Origin: Camellia lanceoleosa
Lineage: Eukaryota; Streptophyta; Magnoliopsida; Ericales; Theaceae
Assembly (NCBI GenBank): GCA_025200525.1
Contig: CM045770.1
Location: 87,816,084-87,880,083 of the forward strand
Reading direction: 5' to 3'
Length of the DNA: 64,000 bases
In this document: positions 34,208 to 44,056 of the stretch, in pieces
Layout: every line of letters begins with the position of its first letter
Numbering within the stretch: the stretch's first letter is position 1
The notes under the pieces: generated by a model
Told to the model about the DNA's origin: nothing
Databases searched by the model: none
Seen by the model: only the letters and a program-made list of their open reading frames with translations
Made by a program: the position numbers and the translations under genes

Positions 34208-35298
34208 TATTCTTTGATTTTTGAAAAAATAATTCTGAGTGCAAAACCCACTTTCCTTAATTTATGTTTTCTTTCGTTGTTTTTATTTATTTGATGTTGG
34301 TTTGATATTGTACTTGTTTGTAGATGATGGATTGATTTCAACTATTTTGATTAGTTGTGTATGCAATGTTTAAGGTTTTTATATATATTTATTTTATGGA
34401 TATAATCACACTCATGGATATATAAAAGTAAAATAAACTAGGAACTCATAGATAATTTCTAAATACTTCACCAAGACTCTATGAATTATTATTTTATTTG
34501 AGTGCAGGTGAGAAAAATTGTATAAAAAAAGTGAGGATTATGAGATTTATTTGAATGCTTTACGCTCGGCATTGTTATGTTTGTTCTCATGAGTAGATGA
34601 GGGATTGTGTATATATATATTGTTGTTTCGTTCTCAGGAGTAAACGAGTGTTTTGATTTATACGCGTACGTAGATGAGGTTTATTTGAATGCCTTAGGCT
34701 TGGCATTGTTATGTTTGTTTTCATGAGTAGATGAGATGTTGTGTATATATATATTGTTGCTTCGTTCTCAATAGTAAACGAGTGCTTTGATTTATACCCG
34801 TACGTATATGCTAACCGTCTAGGGAGTGTGGATCAAACTTGGGATGATATTTCTGTGCAAGTTTGGCTTCGGAGCGATGTTAGGTATACGGGAGGTGTTA
34901 GTCAATCTTCACTGTATTTAAAAGATATTAATTCTATTGTGTACAAAACAACAATTAGAATTAAAGAAATAAAGAAAAAGAGAGAATATGTTTGATTACA
35001 AAAATCAAACTCGAAATAAAAATAAATAAATAAATAACAGATTTTATTTTGTTACAAAAACAAAATTAAAATCTGATTAAATAAACAAATTAAAAAACAG
35101 AATAAAATTAAACAACTTACTTGGTTAATTTCTTTGAATGATTTTTCTGATCAAGTCTAGTGTTTAACACTATGTCCTTAAAACGATTAAATCCTCTCCA
35201 CGGTGCTTTCAGAATTTGGACGTCTATCTCCCAGGATGAAATGATCTTACCACAAACAATAGCAGCACTACAAATTGTTTGCCTTACGAACACACTAA

Positions 35299-36429
35299 GG
35301 GTCTGTTTGGTAACATTTACGTTTTCAGTTTATATTTACAAAAATTTTATAAACTGGTTTTTGTTTATTTTTTGTTTATTTTTAGAAAAACATAAACTAC
35401 AAACGCGTTTGGTAATTGACAAAATGTTTTAAAAAAATTTAAAATATAAAAAAGAGTGAGAAATGACAAGTGGTGGCACTTGACGGTGGAAGACGGTAGT
35501 GGAAAGTGGTAACGGTGGGTGGTGGGTAGCTGGTGGTGGTGGGTAGTGGCGGGTGGGTAGGTGACAGTGGCGGGCGGTGGGTGGTGGTGGTGGTGGCGGC
35601 GGGTGGTGGGTGGTGGTGGCAGGTGAGTGGTGGATGGCAGGTGGTGGTGGGTGGTGGCGAGTGGGTGGTAGTGGCGGGTAAGTGGCGGGTGGTGGTGGTA
35701 GGTTGGTGGGTGGGTGGGTGTGGTGGTGGGTGGTGGGTGGTGGCAGTGGGTGGTGGTGGTGGTGGTAGTGGCGGGTGGTGGGTAGTGGGTGGCGGATGGC
35801 GGGTGGTGATAGGTGGTGGCGGTGGTGATGGTGGGTGGGTAGGTGGCGATGGCGGGTGGTGGGTGGTGGTGGCGGTGGGTGGTGGTGGTGGTGGGTGGGT
35901 GGGTGTGGTGTGGTGGGTAGGTGGGTGGGTGTGGTGGGTGGTAGGTGTGTGAATGGGTGGTGGTGGTGGTGGTGGTGGTTGGTGGTGAGTGGTGGTGGCA
36001 GGTGGGTGGCAGGTGGTTGGTGGGTGATGGTGGTGGTGGTGGTGGTAGGTGGTGGTGGCTGGTGGGTGGTGTGGTGAGTGGTGGTGGTGGTGGTGGTGGT
36101 GGGTGGTGAGTGGTGGTGGCAAGTAGGTGACGGATGGTGGTAGCGCAGGTGATGGGTAGTGGTGGCGGGTGGTGGTGGTAAGTGATGGGTGGTGGGTGGT
36201 GGTGGCAGAAGACGGTGGTGGAAAATGGTGGGAGGGGGTGGCTAGTGTTGGGTGGTAAAAAAAGCGAAAACTCAAAGCGGAAACACATTTTTGTATTTTC
36301 ATTTTTGCTCAAATTCATAAAGCGGAAATCTTGATTTATAAATCAAAAATTTTACCAAACAAGTTTTTATTTGAGTTTTTAAATTTTTGTAAATATAAGC
36401 GAAAGCGTAAATGTTACCAAACAAAGACC
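35299..36429. mobile_element. PIF/Harbinger-like MITE filled with a GGTGGT minisatellite
   Basis: The terminal inverted repeats run about 55 bp (GGGTCTGTTTGGTAACATTT and, inverted from the right, GGTCTTTGTTTGGTAACATT). TAA is duplicated on both sides (35296-35298 and 36430-36432). The other LTR has an uninterrupted CACACTAAGTGTTTAC at this site. Nearly all of the interior is a G-rich minisatellite, so the element has no transposase. The long Thr/His/Pro open frame on the - strand is a by-product of the repeat. Confidence 0.9.
35470..36260. repeat. G-rich (GGTGGTGGGTGG)n-type minisatellite, about 790 bp
   Basis: The + strand is built of GGTGG, GGTGGGTGG and GGTGGCGGG words with little A or C. 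GGGTGGGTGGGTG occurs at about 35707 and 35890, satisfying the pattern for a G-quadruplex. No fixed higher-order period is obvious by eye. Confidence 0.95.
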
Positions 36430-36535
36430 TAAGTGTTTACTCTTTCTTTAGAATAAAAATGCTGACAAAATGCGAGAGAATTATAGAGAGGATGGAGTAC
36501 GAAAATTGGAGTGAAAAATCCAAATGGGAGGTGGT

Positions 36536-36545
36536 CTATATATAG
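36536..36545 (-). promoter_or_regulatory. TATA box in copia 3' LTR
   Basis: The palindromic CTATATATAG sits downstream, on the - strand, of the repeated U3 block, at the same place as in the 5' LTR. Confidence 0.55.
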
Positions 36546-37232
36546 ATGTATTGGTGGCTTTTGGTTTTGAATTGAGCAGTATGAAACTGTTGGTTTTGAA
36601 TTTGAACTGTTAATTCAAGCAGAGATAGCAAAGCAGGAAGGGCCTGTTTGGATGAGCATTAAATCCAAACTAATTTAATTACATTTGAAAGCAGGAAGGG
36701 CCTGTTTGGATGAACAAAAATCCAAACCAGTTTATTTGAATTAAATTCAAATGTTTTTGGCCCAAAAGATTAGTATTGGGCGAACAAGCCCAACCCAACC
36801 TCACCACGCGACCAGCGCCCACGGCCCAGCCAATGCGTGGTGTGATTTTGGGTCCAATGGGTCTAGCCCATTTTGCCCATAACCTCTCACTCTAAAACAC
36901 TTGGGTACCCCTTGGGGCACACCCCAAGTACCAAACACATGCCTTATAAACCCTTTCAAAACCTCCTACCAAATCAATGTGGGACAAGCCTTATTCAACC
37001 TTTAAGGAATTTCCACCAAAACTCCATTTCCATGGAGCATACTTTGGCTTCAATTTCCCATTCACTCGGTAATGGTTTTGAGTAACCAAATATACCACGT
37101 GAATCACAACGCGGCATAGAACGCGTTACCACTTTGACCCGTGTAAATCGATGCACGGGGCCCACCTAAAAATTAGACCAAACTTAGGAAAAAATTCTGG
37201 TTTTACCCAGAATTTTATAACCATTTCCAACA

Positions 37233-37241
37233 ATCCCCCAC
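37233..37241 (-). other. Polypurine tract of the copia element
   Basis: On the - strand TGTGGGGGAT immediately precedes the 3' LTR start TGTTGGAAATGG. This is the usual primer site for plus-strand synthesis. Confidence 0.75.
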
Positions 37242-37833
37242 ATGAATGGAATTTGAAGACAACGGAAATGCAACAATATGCAGACTTAACGAAAGAGTAT
37301 AAGTCGAAAATATCTTGCATCAGGATAGGTAGTTTTCGGCCTTGAACCTTCCCTAGTGATAACCTATCGGACTTACTGGCTAACCAATGGACGCGATGCC
37401 TTGAATTGTTCAGCCGTTTGTGTAAGCCAAGACAATAGATTTCACACAAAATATCTTCTAACACATCGTGGTTCTCACTGTTGTGTTCATTTTGGCCTTG
37501 AACGCTCCTGGTTTTCATGAGTGTTTCCAGATAATGTAGCCTCTTTCATTCTCATAGAACCGGCCCCAGTTCAACACTCATATAGGTGATTCTTATTTTG
37601 AGTATCTCCTTATACTCATCTTGATTGTATGCCTTAATCAAGATATAAGTAATCATTAAAAGCAAAGCTTATCCTTATACCTCTGCAGACAACATATGTT
37701 GCAGATATCACTCTCACCATAGGAATGGGTAGGGAATTTAAATCCCTTGGTGATTTCTGGCGAGCCATACATAACTTAGTTGTCCCTTTGAACTTAGTTC
37801 TTGGGATCTCCAGTCATATAAGTAGGGTTACCA

Positions 37834-38352
37834 TTATGACGACTCTTTTAATCCCATTCCCTTCGATGAACTATACACTAGCTCTTTTGTCAAACCTTTT
37901 GTTAACGGATCTGCAATATTCTCTTTAGATTTTATATAATCTATTGAGATTATTCCGTTTGACAAAAATTGCCTTACGGTATTATGTCGACGACGAATAT
38001 GTCGTGACTTACCGTTATACATGTGATTCTGTGCCCTGCCTATTCCAGATTGACTATCACAATGAATGCAAATAGCTGGCACAGGTTTTGGCCACATTAG
38101 AATGTCTTCTAAAAAGTGACGAAGCCATTCTGCTTCTTCACCTGCTTTATCTAAAGCAATAAACTCGAATTCCATTGTGGAACGTGCGATGCAAGTTTGT
38201 TTCGTGGACTTCCAAGAAACAGCAGCGCCTCCTAGAGTAAAGACATATCCACTTGTGGATTTTGAATCTTTAGTATCCGATATCCAATTAGCATCACAAT
38301 AACCTTCAAGTACTGCTGGATATCGAGTAAAGTTCAAACCATGATCACGCAT
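37834..38352 (-). pseudogene. Copia RNase H and polyprotein end
   Basis: The 172-codon frame contains the Ty1/copia RNase H motifs: [20 protein letters not shown], the block [18 protein letters not shown], the catalytic IHCDSQSGI, and [16 protein letters not shown] followed by [11 protein letters not shown]. These residues degrade RNA in the RNA-DNA hybrid. It ends naturally as KGMGLKESS. Upstream it is separated from RT by stops and shifts (38353-38500), so the polyprotein is broken although this domain looks well kept. Confidence 0.88.
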
Positions 38353-38499
38353 TGAATCTTAGATATCTAAGAACCGAATGATCGCTTTCAATGGTCTTCT
38401 CGGGGTTACTAGTGTACCTACTCAATTTCTTGATAGCATAAGCTATATCGGGGCAGTACAATTCATTAGGTACATTAGGCTTCCAATGATTTGGGAGTA

Positions 38500-39330
38500 T
38501 TTTAAGCGAGACATTGCATCACCTTTATTTTTGATAAATAAAACCGATGTCTCTGTGTTCTAGCTAAATTCAAATCATCCTTGATAAATTTATCAAGAAT
38601 TTTCTCAATATAATGAGATTGAGATAATGCATATCCGTCAGATGTTTTAGTAATTTTCATTCCTAATATAACATCAGCGACCCCCATATCTTTCATATCA
38701 AATCTTTTGTTAAGCATTTGCTTAGTTGATTTGATCATGTTTTGACTGCATCCAATGATAAGCATGTCATCTACATAAAGACAAACTATGACATATCCTT
38801 GGTCAGTGTTTTTAACATAGACGCATTTGTCACATTCGTTTATCTTAAACCCATTAGTAAGCATTGCATGATCAAATTTTTCATGCCATTGCTTAGGTGC
38901 TTGTTTTAATCCATAAAGGGATTTTACAAGTACAGACTTTCTTTTCTTGCCACGATACTACAAACCCTTGGGTTGTTCCATATAGATTTCTTCATTTAGA
39001 TCACCGTTTAAGAAAATTGTCTTAACATCCATTTGATGTATTTCTAAATTAAACAATTTGCTATAGCAATAAGCATGCGAATGGATGTTATTCTTGTCAC
39101 GAGGGAATATGTGTCAAAATAATCCAGACCTTCCTTTTATGCGTAACCTTTAACTACAAGTCTTGCTTTATACTTGTCAATTGAACCATCTGCTTTCATT
39201 TTTCTCTTGAATATCCATTTATATCCAAGAGGTTTAGAACACAGTGGAAGATCCACCAATTCCCAAGTATGATTTTGCATAATGGATTCAATTTCATTAT
39301 TATGACCTCTTTCCACAAAGGTGCTTGAGG
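38500..39330 (-). pseudogene. Copia reverse transcriptase, frameshifted
   Basis: The part at 38864-38502 carries the palm motif VCLYVDDMLIIG, so the catalytic YVDD box is intact, and then DMKDMGVADVILGMKI. Upstream, in other frames, are recognisable LGYKWIFKRKMKADGSIDKY-type sequence (39140-39240), an IHQMDVKTIFLNGDLNEEIY-type block (about 38985-39050) and LYGLKQAPKQWHEKF-type sequence (38880-38930). They are separated by frameshifts and stops. Together they cover the RT domain. Confidence 0.82.
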
Positions 39331-39442
39331 ACTGTCATTCTTTTAAAGCTTTGAGGTTCATTTTCTAACAAGTATGTCGGAAAATCTGGACCAAAGGATT
39401 TTGATGTTCTCGCTCTCTTACTTTTTCTTGGTTCATCATCGG

Positions 39443-40391
39443 TTAAATCACATTGGTTGAGACCATTACTAGTCTCTTGTGCTTGATTGTCATTAGTCTC
39501 TTGACTTTGTGTACAATCATAAGTTTTTCTGTGAACTTAATTCTGTCCTTTCTTGTAAGGAAAGACATGTTCAAAAACTGACATTCCTTGACTCTATAAT
39601 AGTGTTCATATTTATATCGGTATTTACGATTTATAAGTCGAAACCGATATGCACTACTATTACGAGCATAACCAATAAACACACAATCTCTTGTTTTGGT
39701 CCAATCTTAGTCTTTTTAGGAACAGAACTTCAACTTTTGCCAAACACCCCACACTTTCAAGTATTTGTAGGAAGGTGATCGACCTTTCCATAATTCATAA
39801 GGAATGCTTTTAGTTTTCTTGTGGGGTATTCTATTAAGAACATAATTAGTGACAATATTGCTTCCCCACAAGTTACGTAGTAAGCTGAACTTAGTAACAT
39901 GGCATTCATCATTTCTTTTAGAGTTCTATTCTTCCTTTCAGCAATTCCATTTCTTTGTGGAGAATAAGGGTAGTTTGGTGAATAATGCCATGTTGTGCAC
40001 AAAATTCATTTAATGGTGCATCATATTCACCACCCCTATCACTTCTAACCATTTTAATGGTTTTACCAAGTTGATTTTCAACTTCTGTTTTGTAGAGTTT
40101 AAACATTTCTAAGGCTTCATCTTTACTTCTAAGTAAATAAACATAACAATATCTTGTGCAATCATCGATAAATGTTATGAAATATTTTTTGCCTCATCTA
40201 GTTTGAATAAATTTTAGATCACATACATCAGTATGAATTAATTCTAGAGGTTCAGTTTTTCTTTCAACCGATTTAAATGGAGCCTTAGTTAGTTTTGCTT
40301 CTACACAAATTTCACATTTATGATTAGGATTAATTTCAAACTTTGGTATATAATCCAAACCAATTAATCTACGCAAAACATCAAAATTCAC
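39443..40391 (-). pseudogene. Copia integrase, several frames
   Basis: The HHCC region appears as [13 protein letters not shown] sequence and [16 protein letters not shown]. The catalytic core shows LIHTDVCDL (first Asp), VRSDRGGEYDAPLNEFCAQHG (second Asp) and NGIAERKNRTLKEMMN (third-position Glu). All three catalytic residues are present, unlike the integrases of the two gypsy elements here. The C-terminal part is VFIGYARNSSAYRF. Frame changes occur near 40195, 39950 and 39760. The usual Trp-Gly of LWGEAIL is altered to TCGEAIL. Confidence 0.85.
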
Positions 40392-40409
40392 ATGTCCTAA
40401 TCTACCATG

Positions 40410-40870
40410 CTATAAATTTGACTCAAGAATATAAGCAAAAGATGTGTTATTCTCATTCATAGCAACTTTTGGTACAACTGTCATTACATTAAGTTTAAAG
40501 AGACCATCACTCATGTATCCCTTACCAACATACATACCACTCTTTGTTAATACAAACTTATCAGACTCAAAAACAAGCTTAAAACCATTTTTACTTAACA
40601 AAGAACCAGAAACTAAATTCTTCCAGATGTCAGGTACATGCGATGCGTTGTTGAGGGTCGATTCTTTCCCGATGTCATCTTCAAGATCACTTTCCTTGTC
40701 CACCCAGTAGAAGTAGAAGAATTTCCCATAAAAAGTTGCTCACCATTTGCGGCCTCATTGTAGGTAGTGAACATCTTCTTGTCCGCACAAATGTGACGAG
40801 TTGCTCGGTGTCAACCCACCACTCTTTGGGATTTCCAACCAAGTTAGCCTCGGACACCACGGTGAGAGGT
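40410..40870 (-). pseudogene. Copia protease-to-integrase linker, degenerate
   Basis: The 97-codon frame at 40703-40410 contains LNNASHVPDIWKNLVSGSLL, which is the typical segment following the copia protease, and continues VFESDKFVLTKSGMYVGKGY. The protease active-site region further upstream (40704-40870) is shifted and not clearly readable, although WWVDT-type sequence is visible near 40810-40830. Confidence 0.7.
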
Positions 40871-40879
40871 TGATATCAT

Positions 40880-41802
40880 TCATTCCGTCGGAGATGTAAT
40901 CCAATTCACATTGGCTTGATTGGTGGTCTTCTTACTTGTACTTCCATGATCCTTCTTAGGGCGGCAATCGAGCTCGATGTCGATCTTGCCACAGTTATAG
41001 CATTTTCCTTTGAACTTCTTGTTGCCACTGTTGTTGCCTTGTTTAGGACCATCTCCAGTAAACTTCCTCTTTTTATTATGTGGTTTTTGAACTTGTTCAA
41101 CCACATTAGCCTTGGACTCAATGGGATTTTTCCCATACCTCTTGTCAGCCTTTCGGTTATCTTCCTCAACTCTTAATCTTACAATTAACTCATCCATGGT
41201 TATCTCTTTGCGTTTATGTTTTAAATAATTTTTGAAATCTTTCCAAGCCGGTGGTAACTTTTCCACCAAAGCAGCGACTTGGAAAGACTCGCTAAGAGAC
41301 ATACCTTCTGAATGAATATCATGCAAAATTATCTGAAAATTTAGAACTTGAGATATTACTGTTTGGGAGTCGACCATTACAAAATCCAGAAATTTACCGA
41401 CGACAAATTTGTTTGTGCCGGCATCCTCTGTCTTGTATTTCTTCTCCAAAGAATCCCACAATTCTTTTCTTGACTTGAGAGGTGTATACATTATCTGACA
41501 TGTTGTCAAGGCCATTTAGGATGTAGTTTACGCACAGAAATCTGAATGTTTCCAAGCATCTCTGGCAACAACTTGCCGATCACTTTCACCCTCTTTAAGT
41601 CTTGGAGCCTCTTTATGGAAAAACTGGCCAAATTAAGAGTTATAAGATAGAAACGACATCTTCTGCGCCATCTCTTAAACTTCGATGCAGTTAAATTTTT
41701 CGGTTTTTCCCCATGATTGATTGGTACATGAACATGGTTACGAATAGGGACCGATGTTGGTGTAACAAGAATACCTTGCCGAATCTTGATTGTAGTAGCC
41801 AT
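40880..41802 (-). pseudogene. Copia gag, two overlapping frames
   Basis: The start is the ATG at 41802 (MATTIKIRQGILV). The first frame includes FKRWRRRCRFYLITLNLASF and runs to 41506. The second frame, from about 41515, holds the conserved ELWDSLEKKYKTEDAGTNKF, LPPAWKDFKNYLKHKRKE and the Lys-rich linker. The zinc knuckle CYNCGKIDIELDC (near 40980-41015) has lost the His of the CCHC pattern. Gag packages the element RNA. One frameshift and the altered knuckle indicate a non-functional protein. Confidence 0.85.
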
Positions 41803-42138
41803 AATCTCTGATTACAAAAATCAGAAAAAATTAAAACACAAATTAATTTTCTAGTTACTAAAACCAGAAAATAAAATATAACACAAAATAATTTTATTTT
41901 CCTTGTTACTAAAATAGAAAAAATAAAATACCAAAATAATTTTCTGTAATACCAAATAATATTCTGAAATTGTTAATGACACCAGTATCGTACTACTAGT
42001 TGTCAAAGAAAAGAGACAGTATATTACTACTATCTGTCAAATAGCATAAAGGACTATTTGTTTTTCCAACCAGAATATTTCTTTGAAAAACAGAAAATTA
42101 AATACAATGAAGATACCAAAAGGATTCTGTCTTAAGAT
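41803..42138 (-). other. Copia 5' untranslated leader
   Basis: The segment between gag and the 5' LTR has no gene. I could not find a convincing tRNA-iMet primer-binding site directly next to the LTR. The sequence there is ATCTTAAGACAGAATCC, and TGGTATC occurs only about 25 bp inside. Confidence 0.6.
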
Positions 42139-42648
42139 TGTTAGTCAATCTTCACTGTATTTAAAAGATATTAATTCTATTGTGTACAAAACAACAATTA
42201 GAATTAAAGAAATAAAGAAAAGGAGAGAATATGTTTGATTACAAAAATCAAACTCGAAATAAAAATAAATAAATAAATAACAGATTTTATTTTGTTACAA
42301 AAACAAAATTAAAATCTGATTAAATAAACAAATTAAAAAACAGAATAAAATTAAACAACTTACTTGGTTAATTTCTTTGAATGATTTTTCTGATCAAGTC
42401 CAGTGTTTAACACTGTGTCCTTAAGACAGATTCGTCCTCTCCACGGTGCTTTCAGAATTTGGACGTCTATCTCCTAGGATGAAATGATCTTACCACAAAC
42501 AATAGCAGCACTACAAATTGTTTGCCTTACGAACACACTAAGTGTTTACACTCTTTCTTTCAGAATAAAAATGCAGCAAAATGCAGAGAGAATTATAGAG
42601 AGGATGGAGTACGAAAATTGGAGTGAAAAATCCAAATGGGAGGCTGGT

Positions 42649-42658
42649 CTATATATAG
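42649..42658 (-). promoter_or_regulatory. TATA box in copia 5' LTR
   Basis: CTATATATAG is followed about 50 bp downstream by the ATTCTCTCTGCATTTTGC region on the - strand. It probably sets the start of genomic RNA. Confidence 0.6.
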
Positions 42659-42747
42659 ATGTATTGGTGGCTTTTGGTTTTGAATTGAACAGGTATGAAA
42701 TCTGTTGGTTTTGAATTTGAACCTGTTAATTCAAACAGATAGCAAAA

Positions 42748-42905
42748 CGGGAAGGGCCCTGTTTGGGTGTGCGAAAATACCAAACAAGTTTATTTCGGGA
42801 AGGGCCCTGTTTGGATGAGCATTAAATCCAAACTAATTTAATTCTGTTTAAAAACGGGAAGGGCCCTGTTTGGATGAACAAAAAATCCAAACCAGTTTAT
42901 TTGAA
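42748..42905 (-). promoter_or_regulatory. Triplicated U3 block upstream of the copia TATA box
   Basis: CGGGAAGGGCCCTGTTTGG with a variable tail (GATGAGCATTAAATCCAAAC or GATGAACAAAAAATCCAAAC) occurs three times at 48-59 bp steps. The 3' LTR has two copies and the solo LTR at 21.5 kb has one. The location just upstream of TATA suggests enhancer-like repeats, as known for U3 regions of other plant copia elements. The function is inferred. Confidence 0.6.
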
Positions 42906-44056
42906 CGAACAAGCCCAACCCAACCTCACACTACGCACCCGCGCCCAAGCCCAGGCCCAACCCAGCCCGCCCGACGGACGGCGGCGGCGCGCGTGTGGTG
43001 ATTTTTGGGTCCAATGGATCTAGCCCATTTTGCCCATAACCTCTCCCTCTAAAACACTTGGGTACCCCTTGGGGCACACCCCAAGTACCAAACCCATGCC
43101 TTATAAACCCTTTCAAAACCTCCCACCAAATCAATGTGGGACAAGCCTTATTCAACCTTTAAGGAATTTCCACCAAAACTCCATTTCCATGGAGCATACT
43201 TTGGCTTCAATTTCCCATTCACTCGGTAATGGTTTTGAGTAACCAAATATACCACGTGAATCACAACGCGGTATAGAACGCGTTACCACTTTGACCAGTG
43301 TAAATCGATGCACGGGGCCCACCTAAGAATTAGACCAAACTTAGGAAAAAATTCTGGTTTTACCCAGAATTTTATAACCATTTCCAACAGGAGGCACATG
43401 GGATATATGTGTAGGTCGAAAGCTAAGGGCCGAAGTAGTGGAGTTAAAGTACAAAGAATTAAATATGAGTTTATTAGTATAGTTTGAATTGTATTGATTT
43501 GTACATCTAGAAAAATTGTAAACGACCTCAATAAATTATGAAATTTGAGCAGATGCATGTATACGTGATTCTAAACAATTTTTGTACTTTAAATTTTTAC
43601 TAAAAAAATCAATTAGAACTTCTAATCGGATGATCTTAATTACAACAGTTTTTATTTATTTTAGCAATGTAGACTTTAGATGCTTTTTTAACCCACGAAA
43701 CGAGTTCATTTTCATTGATTTCGCATAAATAAAGTAAAAGATTATTCCGAACACTTTTTGTGTTTTGAATTTTTCCGAAACAAATCATCCTAGGGCAGTT
43801 TCTTTTCATTTTCAACTTTAGGTTTTTTGGTCAAATTCCATCTAGGTTCTTCTATCAAGTTTTTCTCTCAACCTGTTTAGTTTATACTAATTCCTTCCGC
43901 GCTAGCTTTTAGGAAATTTTATTCGGTACAACTTTTGTTCTTTGAGTTTTGGTCAATTCGAATGAGTTAAACATGAAGCGATGCATTTTTATACTTCTTC
44001 AATAATTTCTTTATGATTAAATTACACTGACTTTATTTTTTGCAGGACGGTGAGAC

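Larger units (their letters stand above)
34896..37232 (-). repeat. 3' LTR of the copia element, carrying a MITE
   Basis: The LTR matches 42139-43389 except for a 1131-bp insertion at 35299-36429. It contains two copies of the U3 block near GGAAGGGCCTGTTTGG (36633 and 36691) and a TATA box CTATATATAG near 36536-36545. A purine-rich tract borders its 5' side on the - strand. Confidence 0.95.
34896..43389 (-). mobile_element. Ty1/copia retrotransposon, full-length structure, coding decayed
   Basis: Two LTRs flank gag and pol in the Ty1/copia order, protease region - integrase - RT - RNase H, on the - strand. The 5-bp duplication GGAGG flanks the whole element (34891-34895 and 43390-43394). The inverted LTR Y shows the empty site with a single GGAGG. 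LTRs begin TGTTGGAAATGG and end GATTGACTAACA on the - strand. The 5' LTR is 42139-43389 and the 3' LTR is 34896-37232, the latter enlarged by a MITE. The LTRs are very similar over their first 400 bp, suggesting a fairly young insertion despite broken genes. Confidence 0.95.
42139..43389 (-). repeat. 5' LTR of the copia element
   Basis: This 1251-bp LTR has TG...CA ends on the - strand and pairs with 34896-37232. A TATA box CTATATATAG lies at about 42649-42658. Directly upstream on the - strand are three copies of CGGGAAGGGCCCTGTTTGG (42748, 42796 and 42855). A GC-rich GGCGGCGGCGCGCG block lies at 42974-42990. Confidence 0.95.

Noticed and set aside
35365..36318. Long open frames (317, 287 and 139 codons) rich in His/Pro/Thr or Gly/Val/Trp
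   Set aside because: They are read straight through the GGTGG minisatellite, where almost any frame stays open. There is no domain or start context.
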